Source: Actinomadura sp. J1-007
GTDB lineage: Bacteria; Actinomycetota; Actinomycetes; Streptosporangiales; Streptosporangiaceae
Assembly (NCBI RefSeq): GCF_009793335.1
Contig: NZ_WING01000001.1
Coordinates: 5,704,001-5,768,000, forward strand
Reading direction: 5' to 3'
Length of the DNA: 64,000 nucleotides
This document shows, piece after piece, positions 25,371 through 34,267 of this stretch; the stretch's first letter is position 1; each line of letters opens with the position of its first letter. Position numbers and translations under genes: made by a program. The notes beneath the pieces are model-generated. The model was not told where the DNA came from, searched no databases, and saw only the letters and a program-made list of their open reading frames with translations.

Positions 25371-26186
25371 ATGGCCAGGCTCGTCTCCGTGTCCGACCCC
25401 GCGGACCCGCGGCTCGCCGACTACGTGCGGCTCCGCGACGTGAACCTCCGCAAGAGCCTGGAGGCCGAGCACGGCCTGTTCGTCGCCGAGGGCGAGAAGG
25501 TGATCAGGCGCGCGGCGGGCGCGGGGCACCCCGCCCGCTCGTTCCTCATGGCGCGGCGCTGGGCCGGCCCGCTCGCCGACGTGCTCGACGCGACGGACGC
25601 CCCGGTCTACGTCGCGGACGACGCGACCCTGGAGGCCGTCGCCGGGTTCCAGGTGCACCGCGGCGCGCTCGCGTCGATGGAGCGCCTCCCGCTCCCGGCC
25701 GTGGACGACGTCGTCGCGGACGCCCGCCGCATCGTCGTCTGCGAGGACATCGTCGACCACACCAACATCGGCGCGATCTTCCGTTGCGCGGCGGCGCTCG
25801 GCGTGGACGCCGCCGTCCTCGCGCCCCGCTGCGCCGACCCGCTGTACCGGCGGTCGGTCAAGGTGTCGATGGGCGCGGTGTTCGCCCTGCCGTACGCGCG
25901 GATGGCCGACTGGCACGGGGGCCTCGCGGCGCTGCGCGGGCACGGGTTCCAGCTCCTCGCGCTGACCCCGGCGGCGGACGCGGTGCCGCTCGACGACGTC
26001 GCTCCCGCCGAACGCCGCGCGCTGCTGCTCGGCGCCGAGGGCGACGGGCTGTCGTCGCGCTGGCTCCGCGAGGCCGACGCCGCCGTCCGCATCCCGATGG
26101 GCGAGACGGCCCTCGCGCGCGGCGTCGACTCCCTCAACGTGGTCGCGGCGGCGGCGATCGCCTGCTACGCCCTCACCCGCGACTGA
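25371..26186 (+). CDS. RNA 2'-O-methyltransferase of the SpoU/TrmH family
   Basis: The 271-residue protein is a SPOUT-fold methyltransferase acting on rRNA or tRNA with S-adenosylmethionine. An N-terminal substrate-binding part (FVAEGEKVIRRAAGAGH) is followed by the knotted domain with motif 1 EDIVDHTNIGAIFRCAAA, motif 2 LLLGAEGDGLS and motif 3 IPMGETALARGVDSLNVVAA. The start at 25371 is preferred over 25317 because the conserved sequence begins there. The exact target nucleotide cannot be read from the sequence. Confidence 0.93.
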   Translation: MARLVSVSDPADPRLADYVRLRDVNLRKSLEAEHGLFVAEGEKVIRRAAGAGHPARSFLMARRWAGPLADVLDATDAPVYVADDATLEAVAGFQVHRGALASMERLPLPAVDDVVADARRIVVCEDIVDHTNIGAIFRCAAALGVDAAVLAPRCADPLYRRSVKVSMGAVFALPYARMADWHGGLAALRGHGFQLLALTPAADAVPLDDVAPAERRALLLGAEGDGLSSRWLREADAAVRIPMGETALARGVDSLNVVAAAAIACYALTRD

Positions 26187-26251
26187 GGCCGGGGCCGGGG
26201 TCGGGCACGGGCTCGCGGCGTCCCTTCAGCGGCCCGGGACCGGCGGACGGG

Positions 26252-27280
26252 TCACTTGCCGAAGACGCCCCGGCGGGGGCGGCGGTGCGTGCCCTTAGCG
26301 CGCCGCGCCGCCTCGGCGGCGGCAGCGGAGGCCGCGGGGTTGCGGCGGCCCAGGCGGAGCTGGGTCAGCAGCAGCGAGAACGCGACGAGGAGCGCGGCGA
26401 GCCACGCCACCTGGGTGCTCGCCATCCGTTCGAACGTCAGGTCCTGCGCGACGGGCGCCTTGTTGTTGCGCAGCCTGCTCTCGGGCGGCGGCGTGGTGGC
26501 GCTCGCCGCGACGGACGGGCTCGGCGGCGCGATCGGCGGCAGCGCGACCTGCGGGCTCTGGGTGGCGTTCGGCTGGTTGAACGTCCCGTTCGGCTTCGGC
26601 GGGTCGAACGACGAGCCGCCGTTGGACGACCCGCTGCCGCTCCCGCTGCCCGAGCCGCCGCTCCCCGAGCCCGAGCCCGAGTTCGAGCCCGAGCCGGACC
26701 CGGATCCGGAGCCCTTGCCGCCGGACAGCCCGCCGTCCTTGCCCGACGAGGGGCTGGAAGACGGCTTCGGCTTCTTCTTGACCACGTACTGGATGGTCGC
26801 CGAGTCGGAGATGGGCTCGACGTTCGACGAGGCGACGGAGACCGTCACGGTCACGTTCGTGGTCTTCTTGAGGCTCTCGGGGAGGCGCACCCGCAGGTTG
26901 ATGTGGTCGCGCCGCTTCCCGGCGGGGTCGAGGTCGCCGACCTTGCACCCGGTGCCGCCGAACGGCGTCTCGCACTCCCCGTCGAGGAACGCGGAGGCCG
27001 GGCTCGTCGTGATCCTCCGTATCCGGACGTCCTTGGCGATGCCCGACACGGCCCTGAACTGCACCGGCACGGACACGGTCTGCCCCGGCTTCGCCACCGC
27101 GTCGCTGGGAGCGAGGTACACCACCAGTTCGGGAGCGGCGGGTACCTCGGTCTTGGTGGCCGTCACCGAGGGGGACGGGGACGGGTCGCCCACCGCGAAC
27201 GCGGGCGCCGCGCCCGCGGCCAGGATCGCCGCCGTGCCGAGCCCCGCGAAGATCGGTCGTACCGCCGATCGGTAGAGCAC
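26252..27280 (-). CDS. Secreted, membrane-anchored wall-surface protein of unknown function
   Basis: A signal peptide (residues 1-30, IFAGLGTAAILAAGAAPAFA) is followed by a beta-rich domain of about 150 residues with two Cys (GECETPFGGTGC), which could form a disulfide. Then comes a long Gly-Ser stalk, a Pro-rich part, and a C-terminal membrane helix (VAWLAALLVAFSLLLTQL) ending in a very basic tail. There is no LPXTG sorting motif, so it stays in the membrane with its domain outside. The GTG at 27280 has GGAGG upstream. No family is recognised; the beta domain resembles Ig-like surface modules only in general pattern. Confidence 0.75.
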   Translation of the reverse strand: MLYRSAVRPIFAGLGTAAILAAGAAPAFAVGDPSPSPSVTATKTEVPAAPELVVYLAPSDAVAKPGQTVSVPVQFRAVSGIAKDVRIRRITTSPASAFLDGECETPFGGTGCKVGDLDPAGKRRDHINLRVRLPESLKKTTNVTVTVSVASSNVEPISDSATIQYVVKKKPKPSSSPSSGKDGGLSGGKGSGSGSGSGSNSGSGSGSGGSGSGSGSGSSNGGSSFDPPKPNGTFNQPNATQSPQVALPPIAPPSPSVAASATTPPPESRLRNNKAPVAQDLTFERMASTQVAWLAALLVAFSLLLTQLRLGRRNPAASAAAAEAARRAKGTHRRPRRGVFGK

Positions 27281-27425
27281 CGCCTCAGCACCTCCGTCGC
27301 CTCACCGTTGAGCGCTTTGTCAGCGTCGGGCATCCGCGTCCCGCCGTACCCGAGGGATCGCCTCGGGAATCATGCGAACACGGATCTACGGATCAAATCA
27401 ACCCCGCGCGTCCCCTTCTGGACGT

Positions 27426-27794
27426 TCAGATGAACTCCTCGCGGAGGTCCTCGACCTCCGCCCCGGGAGCCCAAGTCTGCCAGACCCCCTGGTCGATGCG
27501 TTCCAGCCCGAGACGCTGCGCGACGGGCGCCCGGCCGCCCGCGTACTCGACCCGCAGCCACGTCTCGTGCTCGCCGACGACGACGAAACGTTCGCCATGC
27601 CAGGTGCACGTCGTGCGGACGTAGCGGAGCACCTCGATCTCGGACGCGGGGACGATGCGCCGGTAGCGCCCCGGCCGCAGCTCCTCGAAGCCGTCCGTGG
27701 GCTCCGGCGCGTACAGCCGGACCTCGCCGTCCGCGCCGGGCGCGGCCTCGAACTCGCGGCCGAGCCAGCGCGCCACGTACCCGTCGCGGATCAT
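27426..27794 (-). CDS. Small partner protein of the SseB-array gene (122 aa)
   Basis: The ATG at 27792-27794 overlaps the stop of the upstream SseB-array gene by four bases (ATGA), which implies translational coupling. The product is acidic, cytoplasmic and beta-rich: MIRDGYVARWLGREFEAAPG, YAPEPTDGFEELRPGRY, then WHGERFVVVGEHETWLRVEY. I do not recognise the family. A small acidic protein coupled to a large protein with a C-terminal domain of possible toxin type could be an immunity factor or chaperone; that is inference. An earlier in-frame ATG at 27983 lies inside the upstream gene and is less likely. Confidence 0.72.
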   Translation of the reverse strand: MIRDGYVARWLGREFEAAPGADGEVRLYAPEPTDGFEELRPGRYRRIVPASEIEVLRYVRTTCTWHGERFVVVGEHETWLRVEYAGGRAPVAQRLGLERIDQGVWQTWAPGAEVEDLREEFI

Positions 27795-30700
27795 TGCGCG
27801 GCCTCCGTCCGGTCGTCCCATCCGCCGGTTCCGGACGCGCCCGAAGTGCCGGACGCGTCGGGCCGTTCCGGGGCGGTCTCGGGCGGAGCCAGGCGAGGCG
27901 GTCCGGGTCGTACATCGCGACGAACCGCTCGGACCGGTCCATGCCCAACAGGTACATCTCGGCGCCGTACGGCAAGCGCACACTGTCCACCTTGTACTCG
28001 CGGACGGAGCCCGCGCTGCCCGGCGCGAACCCCCCGCCCTGGAACGGCGGGCGCTCGATCACCCAGCCGTCCTCGCCCCACGACGCGAGCTCCTCCTCCG
28101 ACTGCCCGCCGAACGGGATGCGGTAGAGGTCCGGGCAGTACGCGGGCCAGCGGATGACGTACACGCCCTCGTCCTGCGGAGAGAACGGCGAGTCGGCGTA
28201 GAGCAGGCCCAGCGTCTCGTACAGCTGGACCGGCGTCTGCAACTCGGCGACGTCGGACGTCGGATGCACGAAACCGCCGACGCGGTCGTAGCCCTGTTCG
28301 AGGTACCAGCCGACGTGATTGTGCGGGACGACCTTCTGCATGATGGCGGGCTGCGCGGCGCGTTCGGCGTCGAGGTGCTGCGGATACGGCGGCGCTTCGA
28401 CGAACGCGTCGGACGCGTGTGCGCGCGGGTCTGGCACGCCGGTCTCCGACGGCGGCTCGGCCGTCGCGGGAGGGAACGCGTCCTGCAACGTCGCGTTCGG
28501 ATCCTGCGCGGCCGCGTGCGCGTCCTGGTAGGGCTGCGCGGCGTCCGCCCGCGGCTCGGGACGTGGCCGCGGCTGCGGCTCGGTGGCGGGCTCGTTCGCG
28601 GTCCCGGCGGCGGGCCCGGTCGCGGGCTCGGGCTCGGAACGGGGCGCGGGATCGGGCTGCGGCGCGGGCACGTCCGGGCGCGGCTGCACGAGCCCGACCC
28701 GGATCGCCCACTCGCTGAGCGCGCGCACCTGGTCGCCGCGCAGCGACGCGCCGATCCGCGTGCCCGGGTTGAGGAGCATCGCCCAGTCCTCGCGCGGCCA
28801 CGACCCGATCAGCTCGCGGAAGTCCGCGTACACGAACCGCGACTCCGGCAGCACCTCGCGCAGCCGTACGAGCGAGGTGAACACCTGCACCGCCGATTCG
28901 CCACGCAGCGCCGCCTCCCAGCGGAACTCGCGCTGTATCGGCGTGACCTCCAGCGGCGCGTCCACCGGAATGGGCACCAGGACGTTCGCGGCGAGCAGGA
29001 CGCGCAGGAACGCGTCGGAGTCGCCGCTCAACGCCGCCTCGAACAGCTCCTGGTCGATGCGGTTTCCGGGCTCGAACTCCTCCTGAACGGCCTCGTCGGC
29101 GGCCGGGCCTGCGGAACCCGTTCGCTGCTCCGACGGGGGCTGGCCGGTAGGCCGTCCGCCGCCATGCGCGGTCGCGTCCTGCTGCGGCGTTCCGGGGGCT
29201 TCGGACGCGCCCAACGACTCGGGGACGCCCGAAGGTGTTCCGGGAGCGCCCAACGTGTCGGCTGGCTGCGGCGTTTCCGTTGGGGACTGCGGAGGCGGCG
29301 AGCCTGCCCCTGGCGTTCCGGCGCTCTGGGCGTCCGGCGCGCTGGACGACGTTCCCGGGGCCGCAGCTTCGCGTACGTCCGGAGCGCCGGGCAGCGCGGC
29401 GGCGTCCGGCGCTGGCGGTACGGGAGGCGCTGGAGGTACGGGAGGCGCGGGCGGTACGGGAGGCGCGGAGGGTGCGGCTTGGGCGGCGGTGGCCGCCGCT
29501 GCCTGCTGTGCGGCGGCTCGTTCCGTCGGGAGCTGCTCCGGCGGGGGCTCGGCGGGGCCGCTGAGGGCGCGCACCTGGTCGCCGGGCATGGTCGCGTCCA
29601 CGGGCGTGCCGGGATTGAGGACGAGCGTCCACGCGGTGTCCGGCCAGGCGGTCACCATCTCCAGCAGGCTCGGCATCACGAAGCGGGACGAGCCGATCGC
29701 GTCGTTCATCCACTTCAGGGACGTGAACACCTGGATCGACGCGTGCCCGTGCACCATGACGGGCCGCCACGGGAAGTCGGGGTCGCCGGGCGGGATGCCC
29801 CACGGCGTGTCCGGGTCGGCCGGGACGAGCACCTGAGCGCCCAGCAGGATCTTGAAGAACGCGTCGGTGTCGCGCCTGCGGGCGGCGTCGAACAGGCGGT
29901 GCTCCACGTCGTTCTGCGGCTCGAACCCGTCGGACATCCGCTGCGCCGCGCGCTGGTCGGCCCACGTCGCGAGCCCCGGGAGCTGCTCGGCGAGGATCGT
30001 GCCGCCCGCCGGCGAGCCGGAGTTGATCGCCAGCAGCCACGCGTGGTCGGGCCAGTAGCGGAGCATCGCGGTGAACGGCAGCGTGATCGACTCGGTGCCC
30101 GTCCCGACGGCGCGGGCGTGTTCGAGCAGCCGTTCCGGCGAGGTGAACACGGGGACGACCGTCGTGCCGTCCACCTCGCGCGTCTGCCAGGGGAAGCCGG
30201 GCCTGCCGGGCCGCAGCGTGTAGTCCATCTCCTCGGGGACGGGGAGCAGGACCTCCGTCCCGGCGAGCGTCTGGAGGAACAGGTCGTGGTCGTTGTTGGC
30301 GGCGGCGCGCAAGAGTTCGCGCTCGACCTCGTTGGCGGGCCGGAACTCGGGCCGGGGCTCAGGGCGCGCCAGCTCCCGATGCTGCTCCTGGAGCTCCTCC
30401 CACTGCGCCGCGTCGCCGTCGGTGGCCGTGCGGTCCGCAACCGGAGGCCCCGCGACGGGACGGTCGCCCGGTTCCGGGACGGCGTGCCCGCCGCGCCCCG
30501 TTCCGCCGCCGGGCGCGTCCGTCCCCGTCAGGTCGGTGTCGGACACGGGCGCGAAACTCTGCGTACGCGTCGGATCTCCGGCGCCGGACGCACCGGGAGC
30601 GTCCGTTCCGGGTACGGGGGGCTGCGGCGGGCCCTGGACGCCCCTTCCGGTCGGCGGAGCGTCCGTCCCTTGCGCGCGTGCCGGATCGGGAACGGCGGGC

Positions 30701-32030
30701 GCGACGTCATGAGCCGGAGCGGCGGCGCTCGGAACACCCGCCGTGGGGGCGGTGTCGTGCGGAAGCGCCGGGTCTTGCCCCGTGCCCGTTCCGCCGGGCG
30801 GAGGCGGGACGCTCTGCGCACGCGTCGCGTCGGGAACGTTCGGCCCGCCGGGCGGAGGCACGATTCCCTGCGCCTGCGTCGGGTCGGCGGCGTTAGGCGT
30901 CCCGGCGGGCGCAACGTCCTGCGGACGCGTCGCGTCGGGAACGCCTGCCGCCCCCGCTGCCGCCACGTTGCCCAGCCCCCGCGCGGGATCGGCACCAGGT
31001 GGAGTCGCGCCGCTCTGCGCGTGCGTCGGGTCGGTGGCCGGTGGCGTCGCGCCACTCTGCGCGTGCGCCGGGTCTGCGCCAGGCGGCGTCGCGCCGCTCT
31101 GCGCGTGTGCCGGGTCGGTGGACGGGACGCGCGGCGAGGATACGGGGCCTTGCGCGTGCGCTGGGTCGGGGATGCCCGGTGTGGGGGCGGTCGGGTCTGG
31201 AACGGGGGAGAAGCTCTGGGTGCGTGTGGGGTCGGCGGCGTCCGGTGGGGGCCGCCGGTCGGGGCTTGGGGCGGGACGGCGGGATGCGGGGCCTCGGCGC
31301 CGTGGACGGGCTGCGCGCGCGTGGGCTCGGTGCCGGGCGGCGGTTCGGCGGTGTGGGCGCCGGACGGGGGCGGGGCCGGGGCCGTGGGCAGCGGTTGGGC
31401 GCGGGTCGGTTCGGTGCCGGGCGCCGGCTCGCCGGTGTGCGCCCGGCCGGTCGCGGGACCGGTGAACGGCGCGCCCGGAGGAGTCGGGTCGGACGGGTGC
31501 GGCAGGGGAACGTCGCGCGCGGTCTCCGGGGGACGGGTCGCCGGCTGCGCAGGAGGAACGGCCTGCGGGGCGTTCGCGATGAGGTCGGGACGGCCCGCGA
31601 CCGGCGGGCGGCCGTCGCCCTCGGCGACCTGCCGCACGAACCAGGACGGCAGGCGCGACTCGATCGGCAGCGCCACCCCCGTGACGCCCTGCGCCGGCAC
31701 GTCGACCGCGAGCCACCAGCGGGCGTCCGGCCACGTCTGGGCGAGGTCGGCGAACCTCAGCTTCATGAAGTGCCGGTACGCCGGGCCGAGGCAGGCGCGC
31801 ATGGCCTCGGCGGAGGTGTAGACGAGCACGTGCGTGCGGCCGTCCTCGTCCTGGGTGGGCCAGGTGGGCTGCGCCTCGTTCGCCAGCACGTCGTCGATCA
31901 GGTCCGGTGGTACGGGGACGACCAGCTCGCCGTCCGCGAGGAGGCGGAAGTAGCCCTCCTGGTCCCCCGACCGTACGGTGTCCTGTAGTCGACGCTCGAA
32001 GTCCGATGTGGGTCGCCACGCGTCGGCCAC
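27791..32030 (-). CDS. Giant multidomain protein with four SseB-like modules and a novel C-terminal domain, two frameshifts
   Basis: Adding one base in the G run at 31247-31251 and one at about 27884-27888 gives a single 1,413-residue protein. Four SseB N-terminal-like modules are visible, each starting like NEVERELLRAAANNDHDLFL and containing LVPVP and FTSPE/FTSL cores. Module 1 is N-terminal; modules 2-4 lie in the middle, separated by long Pro/Ala/Gln-rich linkers with tandem repeats. About 160 residues at the C-terminus form a distinct domain (VGWYLEQGYDRVGGFVHPTS, VYVIRWPAYCPDLYRIPFGG, AEMYLLGMDRSERFVAMYD) that I cannot place. No signal peptide is seen. The GTG at 32030 follows AGGGGG; an ATG at 32051 is the alternative. 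SseB modules are linked to type III or type VII secretion and sulfotransfer annotation, but their role here is unknown. Confidence 0.75.
31004..31129 (-). repeat. Three tandem 42-base repeats in the SseB-array linker
   Basis: Units start at 31004, 31046 and 31088 and share the core GTCGCGCCGCTCTGCGCGTG. Each codes for 14 residues, read as SGATPPGADPAHAQ. Looser versions of the same unit extend across the whole linker from about 30600. Confidence 0.8.
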
Positions 32031-32199
32031 GGTCGCCACCCCCTGTTTCATCCCGCCGTGTTCGTCCCGCCGTGCGCGTCCCCCGCCCGCCGGACCCCGT
32101 TGGGACGGGTCCGGGCGGGCCGGTTACGGACTGCCTACGCTACATGGGCGAACAGGACCAAAGAGCCCAATCGACGGCTCGGCTCCACGGGACCGCAGG

Positions 32200-33585
32200 T
32201 CAGCGGCTCGCCACCCGCGCGCCGTGCGCGCCGCGGGACGCGAGCCGGGCGAGCGCCCCGACGAGCCGGTCGACGTGCTCGTCGGTCGTCCCGATGCCGA
32301 AGCTCGCGCGTACCGCCGAGCCCTCGCCGTCCGCGCATCCTCCGGCGCCGCCCGTGTCGAGCAGGTGCCGGACGAACGGGTGCGCGCAGAACTTCCCGTC
32401 CCGCACACCGATGCCGTACTCACCGGACAGCGTAAGCGCGACGTCGCGCGCGTTCCAGCCGTCCACGAGGAGCGACACGATTCCGACGCGCGGGCCGCGG
32501 TCGCCCCAGAGCGTGAGCTCGCGAACTCCGGGGATGGAGGCGATGCCCGCGCGAAGGCGGGCGAGGAGGCGTTCCTCATGCTCGATCCGCGCGTCCCAGC
32601 CCGCCGACAGCGTGTCGCAGGCGGCGGCGAGCGCGATGACGCCGAGGACGTTCGGCGTGCCCGCCTCGTGCCGCTGCTCGGCGTCCGCCGCCCAGCGGGT
32701 CGTGTCGCCGCGGCCGGTGACCGCCGCGCTCGCGCCGCCGCCCTTGAGGTACGGCGCGGCGGCGCGCAGCCAGTCGGCGCGCCCGGCGAGCACGCCCGCG
32801 CCGAACGGCGCGTACAGCTTGTGGCCGGAGAACGCGACGTAGTCGACGCCGAGCGCGCTCATGTCGATCGGGCGGTGCGGGACGAGCTGCGCGGCGTCCA
32901 CGGCGATGCGGGCGCCGTGCCGCCGCGCCACGTTCGCCAGCTCCCGGACGGGCCACAGCTCGCCGGTGACGTTGGACGCGGCCGTGACCACCAGCAGCCG
33001 GGGCCCGGTCGGCGCGGCGGCGAGCGCGCGGTCGGCGGCGTCGATCGCCTCGGCGGGCGTCGCGGGCGCCGGGAGCCGTACGGCGCGGCGCCACGGCAGC
33101 AGCGTCGCGTGGTGCTCGGTCTCGAACACGACGACGGTCGTCCCCGGCGGGACGGCGTGCGCGAGCAGGTTCATGGCGTCGGTGGTGTTGCGCGTGAACA
33201 CCACCGCCGAACGCCGCCACGCCCCGAGGAACCCGCGGACCGTCTCGCGCGCCTTCTCGTACGCGTCCGTCGTGACCTGCGAGGCGTACCCGGCGCCGCG
33301 GTGGACGCTGCTGTAGTAGGGCAGCGCCTTGGTGACGGCCTCGTGCACCGCTTCGAGGCACGGCGCGCTGGCCGCGTAGTCGAGGTTGGCGTACGGCACC
33401 TCGCGGCCGTCGTCGAGCGGAACGGGCGCGTCGGCGCCGATGACCCGCGGCTCGCGCGCCGCGCGGGCGGCGGGCGCCGCGGCCCGGCCGGACGCGGGCG
33501 CCGGAACGGTGCGAACCTCAGGGGCGCCGGGCGCCGTCACAGAAGGGACGGGAGTGGCGTGGGCGAGCGTTGCGGCGGGACACAT
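32200..33585 (-). CDS. Class V aminotransferase, cysteine desulfurase-like, under SAM-IV riboswitch
   Basis: The PLP-dependent protein carries the lysine in VAFSGHKLYAPFGAG, the Asp of AVDAAQLVPH and, near the end, GIGVRDGKFCAHPFV, where the Cys matches the catalytic Cys position of SufS-type desulfurases. An unusual Ala/Pro-rich N-terminal segment of about 55 residues precedes the domain. It probably handles sulfur of cysteine or a related amino acid in the cytoplasm. The ATG at 33585 is chosen because GGAGG lies nine bases upstream; the longer frame from 33744 would run through the riboswitch. Control by S-adenosylmethionine through the upstream leader places it in sulfur/methionine metabolism. 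No other sulfur gene is adjacent. Confidence 0.88.
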   Translation of the reverse strand: MCPAATLAHATPVPSVTAPGAPEVRTVPAPASGRAAAPAARAAREPRVIGADAPVPLDDGREVPYANLDYAASAPCLEAVHEAVTKALPYYSSVHRGAGYASQVTTDAYEKARETVRGFLGAWRRSAVVFTRNTTDAMNLLAHAVPPGTTVVVFETEHHATLLPWRRAVRLPAPATPAEAIDAADRALAAAPTGPRLLVVTAASNVTGELWPVRELANVARRHGARIAVDAAQLVPHRPIDMSALGVDYVAFSGHKLYAPFGAGVLAGRADWLRAAAPYLKGGGASAAVTGRGDTTRWAADAEQRHEAGTPNVLGVIALAAACDTLSAGWDARIEHEERLLARLRAGIASIPGVRELTLWGDRGPRVGIVSLLVDGWNARDVALTLSGEYGIGVRDGKFCAHPFVRHLLDTGGAGGCADGEGSAVRASFGIGTTDEHVDRLVGALARLASRGAHGARVASR

Positions 33586-33634
33586 GCGTGCGACCTCCAT
33601 CGGAGTCCGGGGACCCCGGGGATGTCGGCGGGGC

Positions 33635-33750
33635 CCGCGCTTGCCGGAACGCGGTGTTGCGTCCGGCCTGGTCCTCACCCGGGGCACCCCATCGCGGACG
33701 AAGGGTTGCCGGCCAGCAAGCCGGGGCTTGACGCTGGCGCTCATGACCTA
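33635..33750 (-). promoter_or_regulatory. SAM-IV riboswitch
   Basis: On the minus strand the leader begins GGTCATGAGCGCCAGCGTCA, then AGCCCCGGCTTGCTGGCCGG, CAACCCTTCG and GGGGTGCCCCGGGTGAGGACC, as in the actinobacterial SAM-IV aptamer. A further hairpin, CCGGACGC..GCGTTCCGG, follows. A -10 element TATACT at 33758-33763 lies 8-9 bases upstream of the likely RNA start. Downstream, CTCC-GAT-GGAG can form a hairpin that hides the aminotransferase ribosome binding site at 33594-33598, so control is probably at translation. Confidence 0.88.
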
Positions 33751-33798
33751 GTGCGGAAGTATATGCGGATGCCGACGGGGTTCGAAAGGGAGGGTGCG

Positions 33799-34185
33799 AT
33801 GCGGTACGGGGCGGTTCGGGCGCTGGCGCTGGGAGCGGTGACGCTCGGCGCGGCCGGTCTGCTGGCGGGTTGCGGGTCGTTCGGCGGAGACAACGCCGAG
33901 AAGGTCTGCGGCGACACCGAGAAGGCGTTCCAGCAGTACGTCGCGCAGGTCAGAGGCGTGGACGCGAACGAGCCCGCGCAGTGGGGCAAGGTCACCGAGC
34001 GGCTCGCCGGGCGCGTCGACGCGCTGGCCGGCGAGGCCGACGGGAAGAAGCTCAAGAAGGCGCTGAAGGACGAGGCGGGACGGCTGCGCACCGCCGCCGC
34101 GTCCGTCGGGACGGGCGACGCCGCTCAGCTCAACACGGTCATGTCCGATACGCCCCAGCGCATCGGCAAAGCCTGCTCGCGCTGA
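33799..34185 (+). CDS. Small lipoprotein of unknown function (128 aa)
   Basis: The ATG at 33799 follows GGGAGGG. A lipoprotein signal peptide ends in the lipobox LLAGC (residues about 21-25), so the protein should be lipid-anchored on the outer face of the membrane. The mature part is helical and charged, with a pair of Cys (KVCGDTEKAFQQYV and GKACSR at the end) that could form a disulfide. No family is recognised. Its promoter region overlaps that of the leftward SAM-IV transcript, about 50 bases away. A strong bidirectional terminator follows. Confidence 0.82.
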   Translation: MRYGAVRALALGAVTLGAAGLLAGCGSFGGDNAEKVCGDTEKAFQQYVAQVRGVDANEPAQWGKVTERLAGRVDALAGEADGKKLKKALKDEAGRLRTAAASVGTGDAAQLNTVMSDTPQRIGKACSR

Positions 34186-34225
34186 CGCCCACGCTCGCTC
34201 GCGCTCGCGCTCGCCGGGCGGGCAT

Positions 34226-34263
34226 GGAAGAGGGGCCGGTGCTCTCGCACCGGCCCCTCTTCC
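34226..34263. terminator. Bidirectional terminator between convergent genes
   Basis: GGAAGAGGGGCCGGTGC and its exact complement form a 17-base-pair stem with a TCTC loop. It lies between the rightward lipoprotein gene and the leftward PBP gene and ends five bases before the PBP stop codon. Confidence 0.85.
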
Positions 34264-34267
34264 CGCG

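Noticed and set aside
31004-31129. CRISPR-like array
   Set aside because: The repeats are tandem without spacers, in frame, and lie in a coding linker. No cas genes are present.
27697-31821. Open frame of 1,374 codons opposite the SseB-array gene
   Set aside because: It is Arg-rich with no domains. The SseB modules on the other strand are repeated and conserved.
33586-33744. N-terminal extension of the class V aminotransferase to 33744
   Set aside because: The extension is the SAM-IV riboswitch read as protein. The ATG at 33585 has a proper ribosome binding site.
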